Shown: positions 26,561 to 35,554, counted from the first letter of the stretch. The stretch: 64,000 nucleotides of DNA from Acidovorax sp. HDW3 (GCF_011303755.1 NZ_CP049885.1:336001-400000), one strand, 5' to 3'. The notes: generated by a model not told the origin, from the sequence alone. A program made the numbers and translations.

Positions 26561-27397
26561 ATGCCTTTGATCTTCCGGTTTTTGTCCTTGTGGCCTTTGT
26601 GGCTGCTGCACGGCCTGGGCGCGGCCCTGGGCTGGGTGGCGTTTGTGGCCTCGGCCACGTACCGGCGCCGGTTTCTGGCCCACGCGCAGCTGGCGGGCTA
26701 CGGCTTTGCGCAGGTGCGCGCCGCTGTCGGTCACGCCGGGCGCATGGTGGCCGAGCTGCCGCGCCTGTGGCTCGGGGCGCCGCTCGCTTGCGACATCGTG
26801 AATGCCGAGTGCGTCGAGCGTGCCTGGGCGGCGGGCCGGGGCATTGTGTTCCTGACGCCGCACCTGGGCTGCTTTGAACTCTCGGTGCAGGCGGCGGCGC
26901 AGCGCTGGGCGGGCGCGCATGGCGCCATCACCGTGCTCTACCGCCCGGCACGCCAGCCCTGGCTGGCCACCATCATGCGCACCGCGCGCAACCGTCCGGG
27001 GGTGCAGGCGGTGCCCACCGATCTCTCGGGCGTGCGCCAGATGCTCAAGGCCCTGCGCCGGGGCCGGGCCGTGGGCCTGCTGCCCGACCAGGTTCCGCCC
27101 GAGGGCCAGGGCCAGTGGGCGCCGTTTTTTGGCCGTCCGGCCTACACCATGACCCTGGCGGCACGCCTGGCACAGCAAACCGGTGCCAGCGTGCTGCTGG
27201 CGCGCTGCGAGCGCCGCGCCTGGGGCCGTGGCTACACCTTGATTCTGGAGGAATTGCCTGTGCCCCTGTCCGATCAGCTCGACGCTGCCGTGCTGCAGCT
27301 CAACCAGGCGATGGAGGCCACCATCGGCCAATGCCCGCAGCAGTACCTGTGGGGCTATGCGCGCTACAAGCAGCCGCGCGTGGAGGCCCAGGCATGA
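26561..27397 (+). CDS. Lipid A acyltransferase family protein (LpxL/HtrB type), copy 1
   Basis: 278-residue member of the lysophospholipid/lipid A late acyltransferases that add secondary acyl chains to Kdo2-lipid A at the inner membrane. The N-terminus is hydrophobic (RFLSLWPLWLLHGLGAALGWVAF). The catalytic HX4E motif is PHLGCFE. Further family blocks are LYRPARQPWL, LLPDQVPP and QYLWGYARYK. The next gene is a second member, overlapping by 4 bases, so the pair may add two different secondary chains. Which is LpxL and which LpxM cannot be decided from sequence. Confidence 0.88.
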   Translation: MPLIFRFLSLWPLWLLHGLGAALGWVAFVASATYRRRFLAHAQLAGYGFAQVRAAVGHAGRMVAELPRLWLGAPLACDIVNAECVERAWAAGRGIVFLTPHLGCFELSVQAAAQRWAGAHGAITVLYRPARQPWLATIMRTARNRPGVQAVPTDLSGVRQMLKALRRGRAVGLLPDQVPPEGQGQWAPFFGRPAYTMTLAARLAQQTGASVLLARCERRAWGRGYTLILEELPVPLSDQLDAAVLQLNQAMEATIGQCPQQYLWGYARYKQPRVEAQA

Positions 27398-28260
27398 TGG
27401 CGCGCGCCGGCATCTGGTTCATGCAGTCCCTGGCCCGGCTGCCGCTGTCGTGGCTGCGCGCCCTGGGCTGGCTGCTGGGGCAGGTTTTGTACCTGCTGGT
27501 GTGGCCGCGCCGGCGCGTGGCGCTGCGCAACCTGCAGCTGTGCTACCCCGAGGCCAGCGCCGCCCAGCGCCGCACCTGGGCACGCCAGACCTTTGTGTAT
27601 TTCTGCCAGGCCTGGCTCGATCGCAGCTGGCTGTGGTCGGCGCCGCAGGCGGTGGTGGCGCAGCGCGTGCAGCTGCAAGGGGCGCTGCACGAGCTCGACG
27701 GCACGACGCCGACGATCTTGTTCGCGCCGCACTTCTACGGCATGGACGCTGGCGGCCTGGCGCTGCCGCTGCACACGGCACGGGCCTTCACCTCGATTTT
27801 TTCCACCCATCCCAATCCCGCGATCGACGCCTGGTTCATGGCCGGGCGCCAGCGCTTTGGCGAGGTGCGGATGCTCAACCGCGCCGACGGCGTCAAGCCC
27901 ATCATCGCCAACCTGCGCCAAGGGGGGCTGCTGTACCTGCTGCCGGACATGGACTTTGGCGCCAAGGAGTCGATCTTCGTGCCGTATTTTGGCCAGCAGG
28001 CGGCCACCGTGCCCTCGCTCTCGCGCTTTGCACGCCTGGGCCGCGCCAAGGTGCTGGGCATGTACACGCGCATGACGCCCACCGGCTACGTGGCCGAGAT
28101 CACCCCGGCCTGGGACAACTTCCCGACCGAGGACGTGGTGGCCGACACCACGCGCATGAACCGCGAGTTGCAAGCGGCCATCGCCACCATGCCGGGCCAG
28201 TACTACTGGGTGCACAAGCGCTTCAAGACCCGGCCTGAGGGGCAGTCGTCGGTGTATTGA
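27394..28260 (+). CDS. Lipid A acyltransferase family protein (LpxL/HtrB type), copy 2
   Basis: 288-residue paralogue of the preceding gene. It has an N-terminal membrane helix (LRALGWLLGQVLYLLVWP), NLQLCYPEAS, the catalytic PHFYGMDAGG (HX4D), LLPDMDFGAKESIFVPYFG and QYYWVHKRFKTRP. The ATG at 27394 overlaps the upstream stop (ATGATG/TGA), giving translational coupling. The longer frame from 27115 is rejected as an overlap artefact. A composite repeat region follows immediately. Confidence 0.88.
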   Translation: MMARAGIWFMQSLARLPLSWLRALGWLLGQVLYLLVWPRRRVALRNLQLCYPEASAAQRRTWARQTFVYFCQAWLDRSWLWSAPQAVVAQRVQLQGALHELDGTTPTILFAPHFYGMDAGGLALPLHTARAFTSIFSTHPNPAIDAWFMAGRQRFGEVRMLNRADGVKPIIANLRQGGLLYLLPDMDFGAKESIFVPYFGQQAATVPSLSRFARLGRAKVLGMYTRMTPTGYVAEITPAWDNFPTEDVVADTTRMNRELQAAIATMPGQYYWVHKRFKTRPEGQSSVY

Positions 28261-28278
28261 GGGTGTTTTATGGCGCTA

Positions 28279-28462
28279 GGAGCCTGTCGGACTTGGAGCG
28301 TCGAAAGCGAAAATCGGCCCCAGCGAGACCAGTTTTTGCCGGATTGGCAGCCCAATAGCCGAGCTATTGGGCAAAAAGACGGTGTTCTCGAAGAGCGGCG
28401 AAGCCAAAAATGGGCCGCTGCGGTCGATTTGCAGCCGACGATTTCCAAGTCCGACAGGCTCC
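28279..28462. mobile_element. MITE-like element, 184 bp, with 19-bp terminal inverted repeats
   Basis: Ends are GGAGCCTGTCGGACTTGGA (28279-28297) and its exact reverse complement (28444-28462). Both are flanked by TA (28277-28278 and 28463-28464), as for TA-targeting transposons, which would extend the identity to 21 bp. The interior holds a 10-bp hairpin GCCCAATAGC/GCTATTGGGC (28350-28359 and 28363-28372) and no credible coding region; the 87-codon frame across it has no ribosome-binding site and no known motif. It splits a dispersed palindromic repeat (copy 7). No mobilising transposase is in the window. Confidence 0.75.
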
Positions 28463-28504
28463 TAACGCTTGTCTATCAAGCGCTAACAGCTATCATTTTT
28501 ATAG
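28463..28504 (-). repeat. Dispersed palindromic repeat, copy 7 (interrupted by the MITE-like element)
   Basis: Plus strand AACGCTTGTCTATCAAGCGC, TAACAGCTATCATTTTTATA ending at the engB stop. The outer part of the left arm, TATGGCGCTA, lies on the other side of the MITE (28269-28278). Removing the 184-bp element plus one TA restores a continuous repeat. Confidence 0.75.
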
Positions 28505-29248
28505 CTATTCTGGGCTATCTGCAGTGGGCGTAGGCGCAATGTCCTGCGCCTCGGGGGCCTGGGCGGCCTCGGCCTGCGGCGGGTGCGCCCATTGCCACAG
28601 CAGCTGCGCCACGTCCTCCACGCCCTGTTTCTTGAGTGCCGAGAACAGGCGCACCTCGCCGCCGCCGGCGTTCAGACGCGTAATCGACAGCACCTTGGCC
28701 TGCTCGGCGCGCGTCAGTTTGTCGGCCTTGGTCAGCAGCACCAAAAACTTCAGCCCCGCTTCGACGCGCGGGCGCACCACTTCGAGCAGCGCCTCGTCGA
28801 GCTCGGTCAGCCCCAGGCGCGGATCGCACAGCAGCACGATGCCCGTAAGCCCCTTGCGGCTGACGAGGTAGTTGGCCATCACCTGCTGCCAGCGCTGCTT
28901 GTCGCTGCGCGAGACGGCGGCGTAGCCGTAGCCTGGCAGATCGGCGAGCACGGCGTCCGTCACGCCTTGCTTGCCCAGGGCAAAGAGGTTGATGTGCTGC
29001 GTGCGTCCGGGTTTTTTGGAGGCAAAAGCGAGCTGGCGCTGCTGCGTCAAGGTGTTGATGCAGGTGGACTTGCCGGCGTTGGAGCGGCCGACGAAGGCGA
29101 ACTCCGGCACCTCGACGGGCGGCAGCTGGTGCAACTGCGCAGCGGTAGTGAAAAAGCGCGCCGTGTGCATCCAGCCCATGGCGGTTTTTGCGTCGGGTAC
29201 GCCGAGGGGGGAAGGGGCTGCATTAGATGCAGCGCAAAGCTTGGTCAT
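28505..29248 (-). CDS. engB: Ribosome biogenesis GTP-binding protein YsxC/EngB
   Basis: Essential GTPase for 50S subunit assembly, 247 residues. G1 is GRSNAGKSTCIN, G2 lies in KKPGRTQHINLF, G3 is DLPGYGYA and G4 is LTKADKL. There is a C-terminal acidic/Pro tail (EAQDIAPTPTADSPE) beyond the family core. The stop codon touches dispersed repeat copy 7. Divergent from the cytochrome c4 gene, 80 bases between starts, the usual arrangement in betaproteobacteria. Confidence 0.96.
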   Translation of the reverse strand: MTKLCAASNAAPSPLGVPDAKTAMGWMHTARFFTTAAQLHQLPPVEVPEFAFVGRSNAGKSTCINTLTQQRQLAFASKKPGRTQHINLFALGKQGVTDAVLADLPGYGYAAVSRSDKQRWQQVMANYLVSRKGLTGIVLLCDPRLGLTELDEALLEVVRPRVEAGLKFLVLLTKADKLTRAEQAKVLSITRLNAGGGEVRLFSALKKQGVEDVAQLLWQWAHPPQAEAAQAPEAQDIAPTPTADSPE

Positions 29249-29328
29249 GGGAGATGGGGATGCCGTAATCCCTCATTGTAGAATTGCGCGGATTTTCCCT
29301 GACATGACATAACCAGACTGCCCTCGAT

Positions 29329-29952
29329 ATGAAGTTGCTCGCCTCCTTGCTGACAGCTGCCGCTCTGGTGGCCCCTGCGCTCTCCGCTTTTGCTGCCGAC
29401 CAGGCCCCGGCCAAGCCCGACCTGACCAAAGGGGAGGCCAGCTACGCTGCCGTGTGCGCCGCCTGCCACGGTGCCGATGGCAATTCCGCCATCCCAACCC
29501 AGCCCAGCCTGGCGCAGCAGCACCCTGAATACCTGGCCAAGCAGCTGCAGGAATTCAAGTCCGGCAAGCGCGCCGACGCCATCATGGCCGGCATGGCTGC
29601 GATTCTCACCGACGAGGACGTGAAGAACGTCTCCGCCTGGCTCGCCACGCAGCAGGCCAAGCCCGGCGCGGCGCAAGACAAGGAACTCGTCGGCCTGGGC
29701 GAGCGCATCTATCGCGGTGGCCTGCAAGATCGCCACATTGCCGCCTGCGCCGGCTGCCACAGCCCCAACGGTGCTGGCATTCCGGCCCAGTACCCGCGTC
29801 TGTCGGGTCAGCACGCTGAATACACCGTCGTCCAGCTCAACGCCTTCCGCGACGGCAAGCGTGCCAACAGCCCGCAAATGACCGGCGTCGCCGCCAAGAT
29901 GACGGACCGCGAGATCAAGGCCGTGTCGGACTACATTGCCGGGTTGCGCTGA
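29329..29952 (+). CDS. Diheme cytochrome c4
   Basis: Periplasmic electron carrier, 207 residues, with signal peptide (MKLLASLLTAAALVAPALSAFA) and two tandem c-type domains: heme sites CAACH (43-47) and CAGCH (140-144), distal methionines probably in IMAGMAA and NSPQMTG. It passes electrons to terminal oxidases. It precedes the System II cytochrome c maturation genes resB-ccsA, from which a strong terminator separates it. Confidence 0.95.
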   Translation: MKLLASLLTAAALVAPALSAFAADQAPAKPDLTKGEASYAAVCAACHGADGNSAIPTQPSLAQQHPEYLAKQLQEFKSGKRADAIMAGMAAILTDEDVKNVSAWLATQQAKPGAAQDKELVGLGERIYRGGLQDRHIAACAGCHSPNGAGIPAQYPRLSGQHAEYTVVQLNAFRDGKRANSPQMTGVAAKMTDREIKAVSDYIAGLR

Positions 29953-30030
29953 TAGTTATTGATTCGCGTCAAAATCCGGGCGCCACTTTGGCATAGCCCC
30001 CGGAACCTTTCGCCCACGAGCAATCCCAAC

Positions 30031-30075
30031 AAAGGCGGGCCCATCGCAGACGATGGTTCCGCCTTTTGTATTTTT
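30031..30075 (+). terminator. Intrinsic terminator between cytochrome c4 and resB
   Basis: Long two-part stem: AAAGGCGG/CCGCCTTT (30031-30038 and 30059-30066) enclosing CCATCG/CGATGG (30041-30046 and 30051-30056), followed by TGTATTTTT. The ATG at 30053 lies inside its right arm, which argues against that codon as the resB start. Confidence 0.88.
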
Positions 30076-30085
30076 GGCGCCCTTC

Positions 30086-32218
30086 ATGACGGACTCCACC
30101 CACGGCCTTCGTATTCATTCCCGCTCCCAGGTGCTGCGCGCTGCGGTGGAGTTGCTGTCGTCGATGCGCTTTGCCATCGCCTTGTTGACGGTGATCTGCA
30201 TTGCGTCGGTCATTGGTACCGTGCTCAAGCAGCAAGAGCCCCTGGTCAACTATGTCAACCAGTTTGGACCGTTCTGGGCCGAGCTGTTTCTGGCGCTCAA
30301 GCTCAACGCGGTGTACAGCGCCTGGTGGTTCTTGCTGATTCTGGCTTTTCTCGTCGTCAGCACCTCGCTGTGCGTGGCGCGCCACACGCCCAAGTACCTG
30401 GCCGATCTGCGCAATTACAAAGAAAACATCCGGGTGCAGAACCTGCAAGCCTTCCACCACAAGGCGCAGGCGGATGTGGCCGATGCCACCAGCGAGGTGG
30501 CAGCGCAGCGCATTGGCCAGCTGCTGGTCAGCGGCGGCTGGAAGGTGCGCCTGCAGCAGCGCAGCACGCCCCAGGGCGAAGGCTGGATGGTGGCCGCCAA
30601 AACCGGGGGGCTGCACAAGATTGGCTACATCGCCGCGCACAGCGCCATCGTGCTCATTTGCCTGGGCGGCCTGCTCGATGGCGACCTGATCGTGCGCGCG
30701 CAGATGTGGCTGGGCGGCAAGACGCCGTTCACCGGCAGCGGCACGGTGTCGCAGGTCGGGCCCGAGCATTTCCTGTCGGAGCGCAACCCCACGTTCCGGG
30801 GCAACCTGGTGGTGTCCGAGGGCGGGCAGTCGAGTACGGCGGTGCTCACGCAGTCCGACGGCATCTTGCTGCAGGAGCTGCCCTTTAGCGTCGAGCTGAA
30901 AAAATTCATCGTCGAGCATTACGACACCGGAATGCCCAAGCTCTTTGCCAGCGAGGTCGTGATCCACGACAAGGCCACAGGCGAGAAGGTCGAGCAGCGC
31001 ATCGAGGTCAACCACCCCGGCCACTACAAGGGCGTGGAGATTTACCAGTCGAGCTTTGACGACGGCGGCTCGCACCTCAAACTGCGCGCCGTGCCCATGG
31101 CGGCGGGCGTGCAGCCGTTCGCGGTGCAGGGCCAGGTTGGTGGCCAAACGGCCATTACGGACCCGGTCAGCGGCGAGAAACTCACACTTGAATTTACCGG
31201 CCTGCGCACCATCAACGTCGAGAACATGGAAGACGAGGCCTCTGGTGCCGATGTGCGCAAGGTTGATCTGCGCAGCGCCATCGAGGAACGCCTGGGTGCA
31301 GGCCACAAGACGGCGACGAAAAAAGACCTGCGCAACGTCGGCCCGAGCGTGAGCTACAAGCTGCGCGACGGCGCCGGCCAGGCGCGCGAGTACAACAACT
31401 ACCAGCTGCCGGTCGATCTGGGCGAGGGCGTGCCCCTGTACCTGCTGGGCGTGCGCGAGAGCCCGAGCCAGCCCATGCGCTACCTGCGCATTCCTGCCGA
31501 TGAGCAGGGCAACCTCGACGGCTTCCTGCGTCTGCGCGCGGCCCTGAACGACCCGGCCATGCGCGAGCGCGCCGTGCAGGCTTACGTGGCCGAGGCCGTC
31601 GATCCGGCGCGCAAGGAGCTGCGCGCGCAGCTGGCCGTGTCGGCGCAGCGCGCGCTGGGGCTGTACGCCGGCACGCGCGGCGAAGATGGCCAATGGCATG
31701 GTGGTCTCAAGGCCATCTCCGACTTCATGGAGGCGGGCGTGCCCGAGGCCGAGCGCGAGCGTGCGGGCGAGGTCTTTATCCGCATCCTCAACGGCGCCCT
31801 GTTCGAGCTGGCGCAGCTCAGCCGCACCCAGGCCGGCCTGGCGCCCATGCAGCCGAGTGCCCACACCCAAGCCTTCATGACGCAGGCCGTGTTCGCCCTG
31901 AGCGACGCGCAGATTTACCCCGCCCCCATCGCCTTTGCGCTGGAGGACTTCCAGCAGGTGCAGGCCAGCGTCTTCCAGGTGGCGCGGGCGCCGGGCAAGA
32001 ACGTGGTCTATCTGGGCTGCGCCTTCCTCATCCTGGGCGTGTTCGCCATGCTCTACATCCGTGACCGGCGCATCTGGGTCTGGCTGGCACCGCAGGACGG
32101 GCGCGTGCACGCCACCATGGCGCTGTCGAGCAACCGCAAAACCCTCGACGGCGACCGCGACTTCGCCGACCTCAGCCGCAAACTCATTGGCGCGCAGGCG
32201 CCGGGAGCCTCCACATGA
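30086..32218 (+). CDS. resB: Cytochrome c biogenesis protein ResB/Ccs1
   Basis: Membrane component of System II cytochrome c maturation, which delivers and attaches heme outside the cytoplasmic membrane. 710 residues with N-terminal membrane helices (RFAIALLTVICIASVIGTVL, AWWFLLILAFLVVSTSLCVA), another near residue 190 (AHSAIVLICLGGLL), a large periplasmic domain and a last helix (VVYLGCAFLILGVFAMLYI). The start at 30086 is chosen because the upstream ATG lies in a terminator stem. It overlaps ccsA by 4 bases. Inference: it matures cytochrome c4 encoded just upstream. Confidence 0.93.
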   Translation: MTDSTHGLRIHSRSQVLRAAVELLSSMRFAIALLTVICIASVIGTVLKQQEPLVNYVNQFGPFWAELFLALKLNAVYSAWWFLLILAFLVVSTSLCVARHTPKYLADLRNYKENIRVQNLQAFHHKAQADVADATSEVAAQRIGQLLVSGGWKVRLQQRSTPQGEGWMVAAKTGGLHKIGYIAAHSAIVLICLGGLLDGDLIVRAQMWLGGKTPFTGSGTVSQVGPEHFLSERNPTFRGNLVVSEGGQSSTAVLTQSDGILLQELPFSVELKKFIVEHYDTGMPKLFASEVVIHDKATGEKVEQRIEVNHPGHYKGVEIYQSSFDDGGSHLKLRAVPMAAGVQPFAVQGQVGGQTAITDPVSGEKLTLEFTGLRTINVENMEDEASGADVRKVDLRSAIEERLGAGHKTATKKDLRNVGPSVSYKLRDGAGQAREYNNYQLPVDLGEGVPLYLLGVRESPSQPMRYLRIPADEQGNLDGFLRLRAALNDPAMRERAVQAYVAEAVDPARKELRAQLAVSAQRALGLYAGTRGEDGQWHGGLKAISDFMEAGVPEAERERAGEVFIRILNGALFELAQLSRTQAGLAPMQPSAHTQAFMTQAVFALSDAQIYPAPIAFALEDFQQVQASVFQVARAPGKNVVYLGCAFLILGVFAMLYIRDRRIWVWLAPQDGRVHATMALSSNRKTLDGDRDFADLSRKLIGAQAPGAST

Positions 32219-33549
32219 ACACCGCGACCACCACGCTGACCCTGAACGAAGGGTATTTTTCCCGCCGCAACTGGTTTGACTGGCTGTTTGCCCTGCTCGT
32301 CGTCGCTGGCGGCCTGTTTGCCTTGCAGCGCTACGCTGCCTTCATGGATGGGTATGAAAAAGGCATTCTGCTGTGCACCATCCCGAGCTTGATCTGGTTG
32401 GGCTGGTTCTGGCGCCCGCTGGCAACGCTGATGCTGGCCGTGGCCGGTCTGTCGCTGCTGGCGCTGGGTCTGTACCAAGGGGCCGATGGCGGCAGCCTGG
32501 CGCGGGCCGATGCCGTGTTCGGCCTTAAATACTTCCTCTCCAGTCAATCGGCCATTTTGTGGATGAGCATGTTGTTCTTCATGAGCACGCTGTTCTACTG
32601 GATCGGCATGTTCACGCGCGGCCAGGGCGACGTCATGGCACTGGTCGGTTCGCGCCTGGCCTGGGTGGCGGTGGCGCTGGCGCTGATCGGCACCATGGTG
32701 CGCTGGTACGAAAGTTACCTCGTCGGCCCCGACGTCGGCCATATCCCGGTGAGCAATCTGTACGAAGTCTTCGTCATGTTCTGCTGGATGACGGCGCTGT
32801 TCTACCTGTACTACGAAAAGCAGTACGAGACCCGCGCCCTGGGCGCCTTCGTCATGCTGGTGGTGAGTGCGGCGGTGGGCTTTTTGCTCTGGTATTCGGT
32901 GGTGCGCGAGGCACACCAGATCCAGCCCCTGGTGCCGGCCCTCAAAAGCTGGTGGATGAAGCTGCACGTGCCGGCCAACTTCATCGGCTACGGCACGTTC
33001 GCGCTCTCGGCCATGGTGGCGTTTGCCTACCTCATCAAGCAGCAGGCGGGCGAGACGCGCTGGTACAAGCTGGCGCCGCTGTGGATTTTGGGCATGGTGC
33101 TGTGCTTCGAGCCCATCGTGTTCCGCCAAAAAGGCGTGGAAGGCGGCAGCAGCTACTGGATGGTGTACTTCGGCATCTCGGCGCTCATCGTCGGCGGCAT
33201 TTTGCTCGCGCGCCAGCGCATTGCGGCCCAGCTGCCGGCGTTTGAGATCCTCGATGACCTGATGTACAAGGCGATTGCCGTTGGTTTTGCCTTCTTCACC
33301 ATCGCCACCGTGCTGGGCGCGCTCTGGGCTGCCGAAGCCTGGGGCGGTTACTGGAGCTGGGACCCGAAGGAAACCTGGGCGCTGATCGTCTGGCTGAACT
33401 ACGCCGCCTGGCTGCACATGCGCCTGGTCAAGGGCTTGCGCGGTACGGTCTCCGCCTGGTGGGCGCTGACCGGCCTGGTGGTCACGACCTTTGCCTTCCT
33501 CGGCGTGAACATGTTCCTCTCCGGCCTGCACAGCTACGGCACGCTGTAA
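32215..33549 (+). CDS. ccsA: Cytochrome c biogenesis protein CcsA/ResC (CcsB)
   Basis: Heme-handling partner of ResB, 444 residues, about ten membrane helices. It carries the tryptophan-rich WWD signature AAEAWGGYWSWDPKETWAL near residue 370 and conserved histidines such as KLHVPANFIGYG and AWLHMRLVKG. Translationally coupled to resB (ATGA overlap, GGAG upstream). Followed by a perfect terminator. Confidence 0.95.
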   Translation: MNTATTTLTLNEGYFSRRNWFDWLFALLVVAGGLFALQRYAAFMDGYEKGILLCTIPSLIWLGWFWRPLATLMLAVAGLSLLALGLYQGADGGSLARADAVFGLKYFLSSQSAILWMSMLFFMSTLFYWIGMFTRGQGDVMALVGSRLAWVAVALALIGTMVRWYESYLVGPDVGHIPVSNLYEVFVMFCWMTALFYLYYEKQYETRALGAFVMLVVSAAVGFLLWYSVVREAHQIQPLVPALKSWWMKLHVPANFIGYGTFALSAMVAFAYLIKQQAGETRWYKLAPLWILGMVLCFEPIVFRQKGVEGGSSYWMVYFGISALIVGGILLARQRIAAQLPAFEILDDLMYKAIAVGFAFFTIATVLGALWAAEAWGGYWSWDPKETWALIVWLNYAAWLHMRLVKGLRGTVSAWWALTGLVVTTFAFLGVNMFLSGLHSYGTL

Positions 33550-33565
33550 ACCCGTCGGATGCCCC

Positions 33566-33598
33566 AGCAAAAAGCCCTGCAATGCAGGGCTTTTTGCT
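33566..33598. terminator. Bidirectional terminator between ccsA and lysA
   Basis: A perfect 15-bp inverted repeat AGCAAAAAGCCCTGC/GCAGGGCTTTTTGCT with loop AAT. A and T runs on both sides allow termination of the rightward ccsA and leftward lysA transcripts. It overlaps the start of dispersed repeat copy 8. Confidence 0.93.
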
Positions 33599-33650
33599 AT
33601 TTATTTAGGAGCTGCTCGCGCTTGCTGGATAAGCGTTGGCGGCTCTTTTT
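33595..33650 (+). repeat. Dispersed palindromic repeat, copy 8 (ccsA/lysA)
   Basis: Reads TGCTATTTATTTAGGAGCTG, CTCGCGCTTGCTGGATAAGC and GTTGGCGGCTCTTTTT. It lies 3 bases from the lysA stop codon and shares its first bases with the terminator. Confidence 0.8.
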
Positions 33651-33653
33651 ATG

Positions 33654-34934
33654 CTATGGCAGCAGGCGCTCGTGGGCAAAGGTCTGGGCGGCGCTCTCGC
33701 GCGGGCGGATCAGCGTCGTCTGCGCGCCATCGACCAGCAGCTCGGCAGCGCGCCCGCGCGTGTTGTAGTTGCTGGCCATGGAGGCGCAGTAGGCGCCGGT
33801 GGAGAGCACGGCGAGCTTGTCGCCCGGCTGCACCGCCAGGTGGCGTTCGCGCCCGAGCCAGTCGCCGCTCTCGCACACCGGGCCGACCACGTCGTACAGG
33901 CAGCGCACGCCTTCCGGGCGCGGCTGCAGCGGCACGATGGCGTGGTAGGCCTCGTACATGGCCGGACGCGGCAGGTCGTTCATGGCGGCATCGACGATGC
34001 AGAAATTTTTCTGCTCGCCCGGCTTCAAGTACAGCACCTCGGTCAGGCAGACGCCGGCGTTGCCCACCAGCGAGCGCCCGGGCTCGATCATGATCTTGCG
34101 CCCGCCGTAGCCGCGTGCGTCGAGCTGGGCCAGCAGCGCCGTCCACAGCGCGTCGGCCGCTGGCGGCTGCTCGTCGTGGTAGGTGATGCCCAGGCCACCA
34201 CCAAAATCGAGGTGCTCGATGGTGATGCCGGCGGCCTCGATCGCTTGCACCAGATCGAGCACGCGCTCGATGGCGTCGCGGTACGGCGCCAGCTCGGTGA
34301 TCTGCGAGCCGATGTGGCAGTCAATGCCGACCACGCGCAGCCCCGGCAGGCTGGCTGCGCGCTGGTAGGTGGCCAGGGTGCGCTCGTGCGCAATGCCAAA
34401 TTTGTTGCCCTTGAGGCCGGTGGAGATGTAGGGATGGGTCTTGGCGTCCACGTTCGGGTTCACGCGGATGCTCACCGGCGCGCGCAGGCCCAGCTCCAGG
34501 GCGACCTGGTTGAGCACCTCCAGTTCGGCTTCGCTCTCGACGTTGAAGCAGCCAATGCCCGCTTGCAGCGCCTGGCGCATTTCGGCGCGGGTTTTACCGA
34601 CGCCGGAAAAAATCACCTTTGCGGGGTCGCCACCGGCGGCCAGCACGCGCGCGAGTTCGCCGCCGGAGACGATGTCAAAGCCGCAACCGGCGCGTGCGAA
34701 CAGCTGCAGCACGGCCAGCGACGAGTTGGCCTTCATGGCGTAGCAAATTTGCACCTGGCGCCCGGCAAAGCCGCACTGGTAGGCGGCCAGGGCCTGCAGC
34801 ATGGCGGCCTTGGAATAGACGTACAGCGGCGTGCCGTATTCCTGGGCCAGCGCGGCCAGGGGCTGGCCTTCGAGGCAGAGTTCGGCGCCTTGGTAGGCAA
34901 GGTGCGGGTGGCCGGGCAGGGCAGGGGCGGTCAT
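33654..34934 (-). CDS. lysA: Diaminopimelate decarboxylase
   Basis: PLP enzyme for the last step of lysine synthesis, 426 residues. The PLP lysine lies in CYAMKANSS (K68); other blocks are FDIVSGGEL, HIGSQITEL, DFGGGLGI, EPGRSLVGNAG and the substrate-binding GPVCESGD. lptM lies upstream with a 4-base overlap, the conserved arrangement in this group. Confidence 0.97.
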   Translation of the reverse strand: MTAPALPGHPHLAYQGAELCLEGQPLAALAQEYGTPLYVYSKAAMLQALAAYQCGFAGRQVQICYAMKANSSLAVLQLFARAGCGFDIVSGGELARVLAAGGDPAKVIFSGVGKTRAEMRQALQAGIGCFNVESEAELEVLNQVALELGLRAPVSIRVNPNVDAKTHPYISTGLKGNKFGIAHERTLATYQRAASLPGLRVVGIDCHIGSQITELAPYRDAIERVLDLVQAIEAAGITIEHLDFGGGLGITYHDEQPPAADALWTALLAQLDARGYGGRKIMIEPGRSLVGNAGVCLTEVLYLKPGEQKNFCIVDAAMNDLPRPAMYEAYHAIVPLQPRPEGVRCLYDVVGPVCESGDWLGRERHLAVQPGDKLAVLSTGAYCASMASNYNTRGRAAELLVDGAQTTLIRPRESAAQTFAHERLLP

Positions 34935-35146
34935 GGAGCGGTGCGGGGGGCAGTGGAGGAGGAGGGGGGCGCGTCGGCGCTGCGCGTGGGCAGCTGCGGC
35001 GTCAGCGTCTGGGGCAGGCTGGCGCGCTCACGGGCGGCAGGCTCTTGCGGCAGGTACAGGTCGCCGGTCTGGCCGCAGGCGACCAGGGTGGCCGCAGCCG
35101 CAGCAAGGGCTAATACCCTGACTAGAATTTGGCTGGCTTTGAACAT
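34931..35146 (-). CDS. lptM: Small lipoprotein LptM (YifL family)
   Basis: 71-residue lipoprotein with signal sequence and lipobox [13 protein letters not shown]; the CGxxGxLYLP block is the family hallmark. In E. coli LptM assists disulfide formation in the LPS translocon LptD. The tail is Pro/Ser-rich and disordered. The ATG at 35146 is preferred to a TTG two codons earlier. Only 11 bases separate it from the divergent cyaY start. Confidence 0.85.
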   Translation of the reverse strand: MFKASQILVRVLALAAAAATLVACGQTGDLYLPQEPAARERASLPQTLTPQLPTRSADAPPSSSTAPRTAP

Positions 35147-35157
35147 GCCCAAATTGT

Positions 35158-35487
35158 ATGACCGACCTTGAATTCATGGACCGCGCCGAGCGCCTGTTGC
35201 TCGCTGTCGAACAGGCTTGCGACCGCATCAACGACACCACCGACGCCGACCTGGACGCGCAGCGCAACGGTGGCGTCGTCACCATCACCTTTGCCAACCG
35301 CAGCCAGATCGTTATCAACTGGCAAAAACCGCTGCACGAGGTCTGGATGGCCGCACGCGCCGGTGGCTTTCACTACCGTTTCGACGGCGCCCAGTGGTGC
35401 GACACCAAGGGCGCGGGCGAATTTTTTGCCCACCTTGGCCGCTGCGCCAGCGAACAGGCCGGGCAGGCGTTGCAGTTCAGTGCTTGA
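35158..35487 (+). CDS. cyaY: Iron donor protein CyaY (bacterial frataxin)
   Basis: 109-residue frataxin that binds iron and modulates iron-sulfur cluster assembly. It has the acidic first helix ([28 protein letters not shown]), the beta-sheet segments [19 protein letters not shown] and [14 protein letters not shown], and a normal length. It works in the same pathway as erpA. A dispersed repeat starts at the base after its stop. Confidence 0.95.
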   Translation: MTDLEFMDRAERLLLAVEQACDRINDTTDADLDAQRNGGVVTITFANRSQIVINWQKPLHEVWMAARAGGFHYRFDGAQWCDTKGAGEFFAHLGRCASEQAGQALQFSA

Positions 35488-35542
35488 TGCTATCAATTTA
35501 ATAGCTGCTAGCGCTTGACTGGTGCGCGCTAGCACCTGTTTT
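35488..35542 (+). repeat. Dispersed palindromic repeat, copy 9 (cyaY/mrcA)
   Basis: Reads TGCTATCAATTTAATAGCTG, CTAGCGCTTGACTGGTGCGC and GCTAGCACCTGTTTT. It begins at the base after the cyaY stop and ends 12 bases before the convergent mrcA stop, so it may terminate both. Confidence 0.82.
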
Positions 35543-35554
35543 GGCTTGTAATTC

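Noticed and set aside
28270..28533. 87-codon plus-strand frame across the MITE-like region
   Set aside because: It runs through two repeats and into the antisense of engB, with no ribosome-binding site or recognisable motif.
30053..30085. Earlier ATG for resB at 30053
   Set aside because: It lies within the right arm of a strong terminator, so it would not be in a free mRNA leader.
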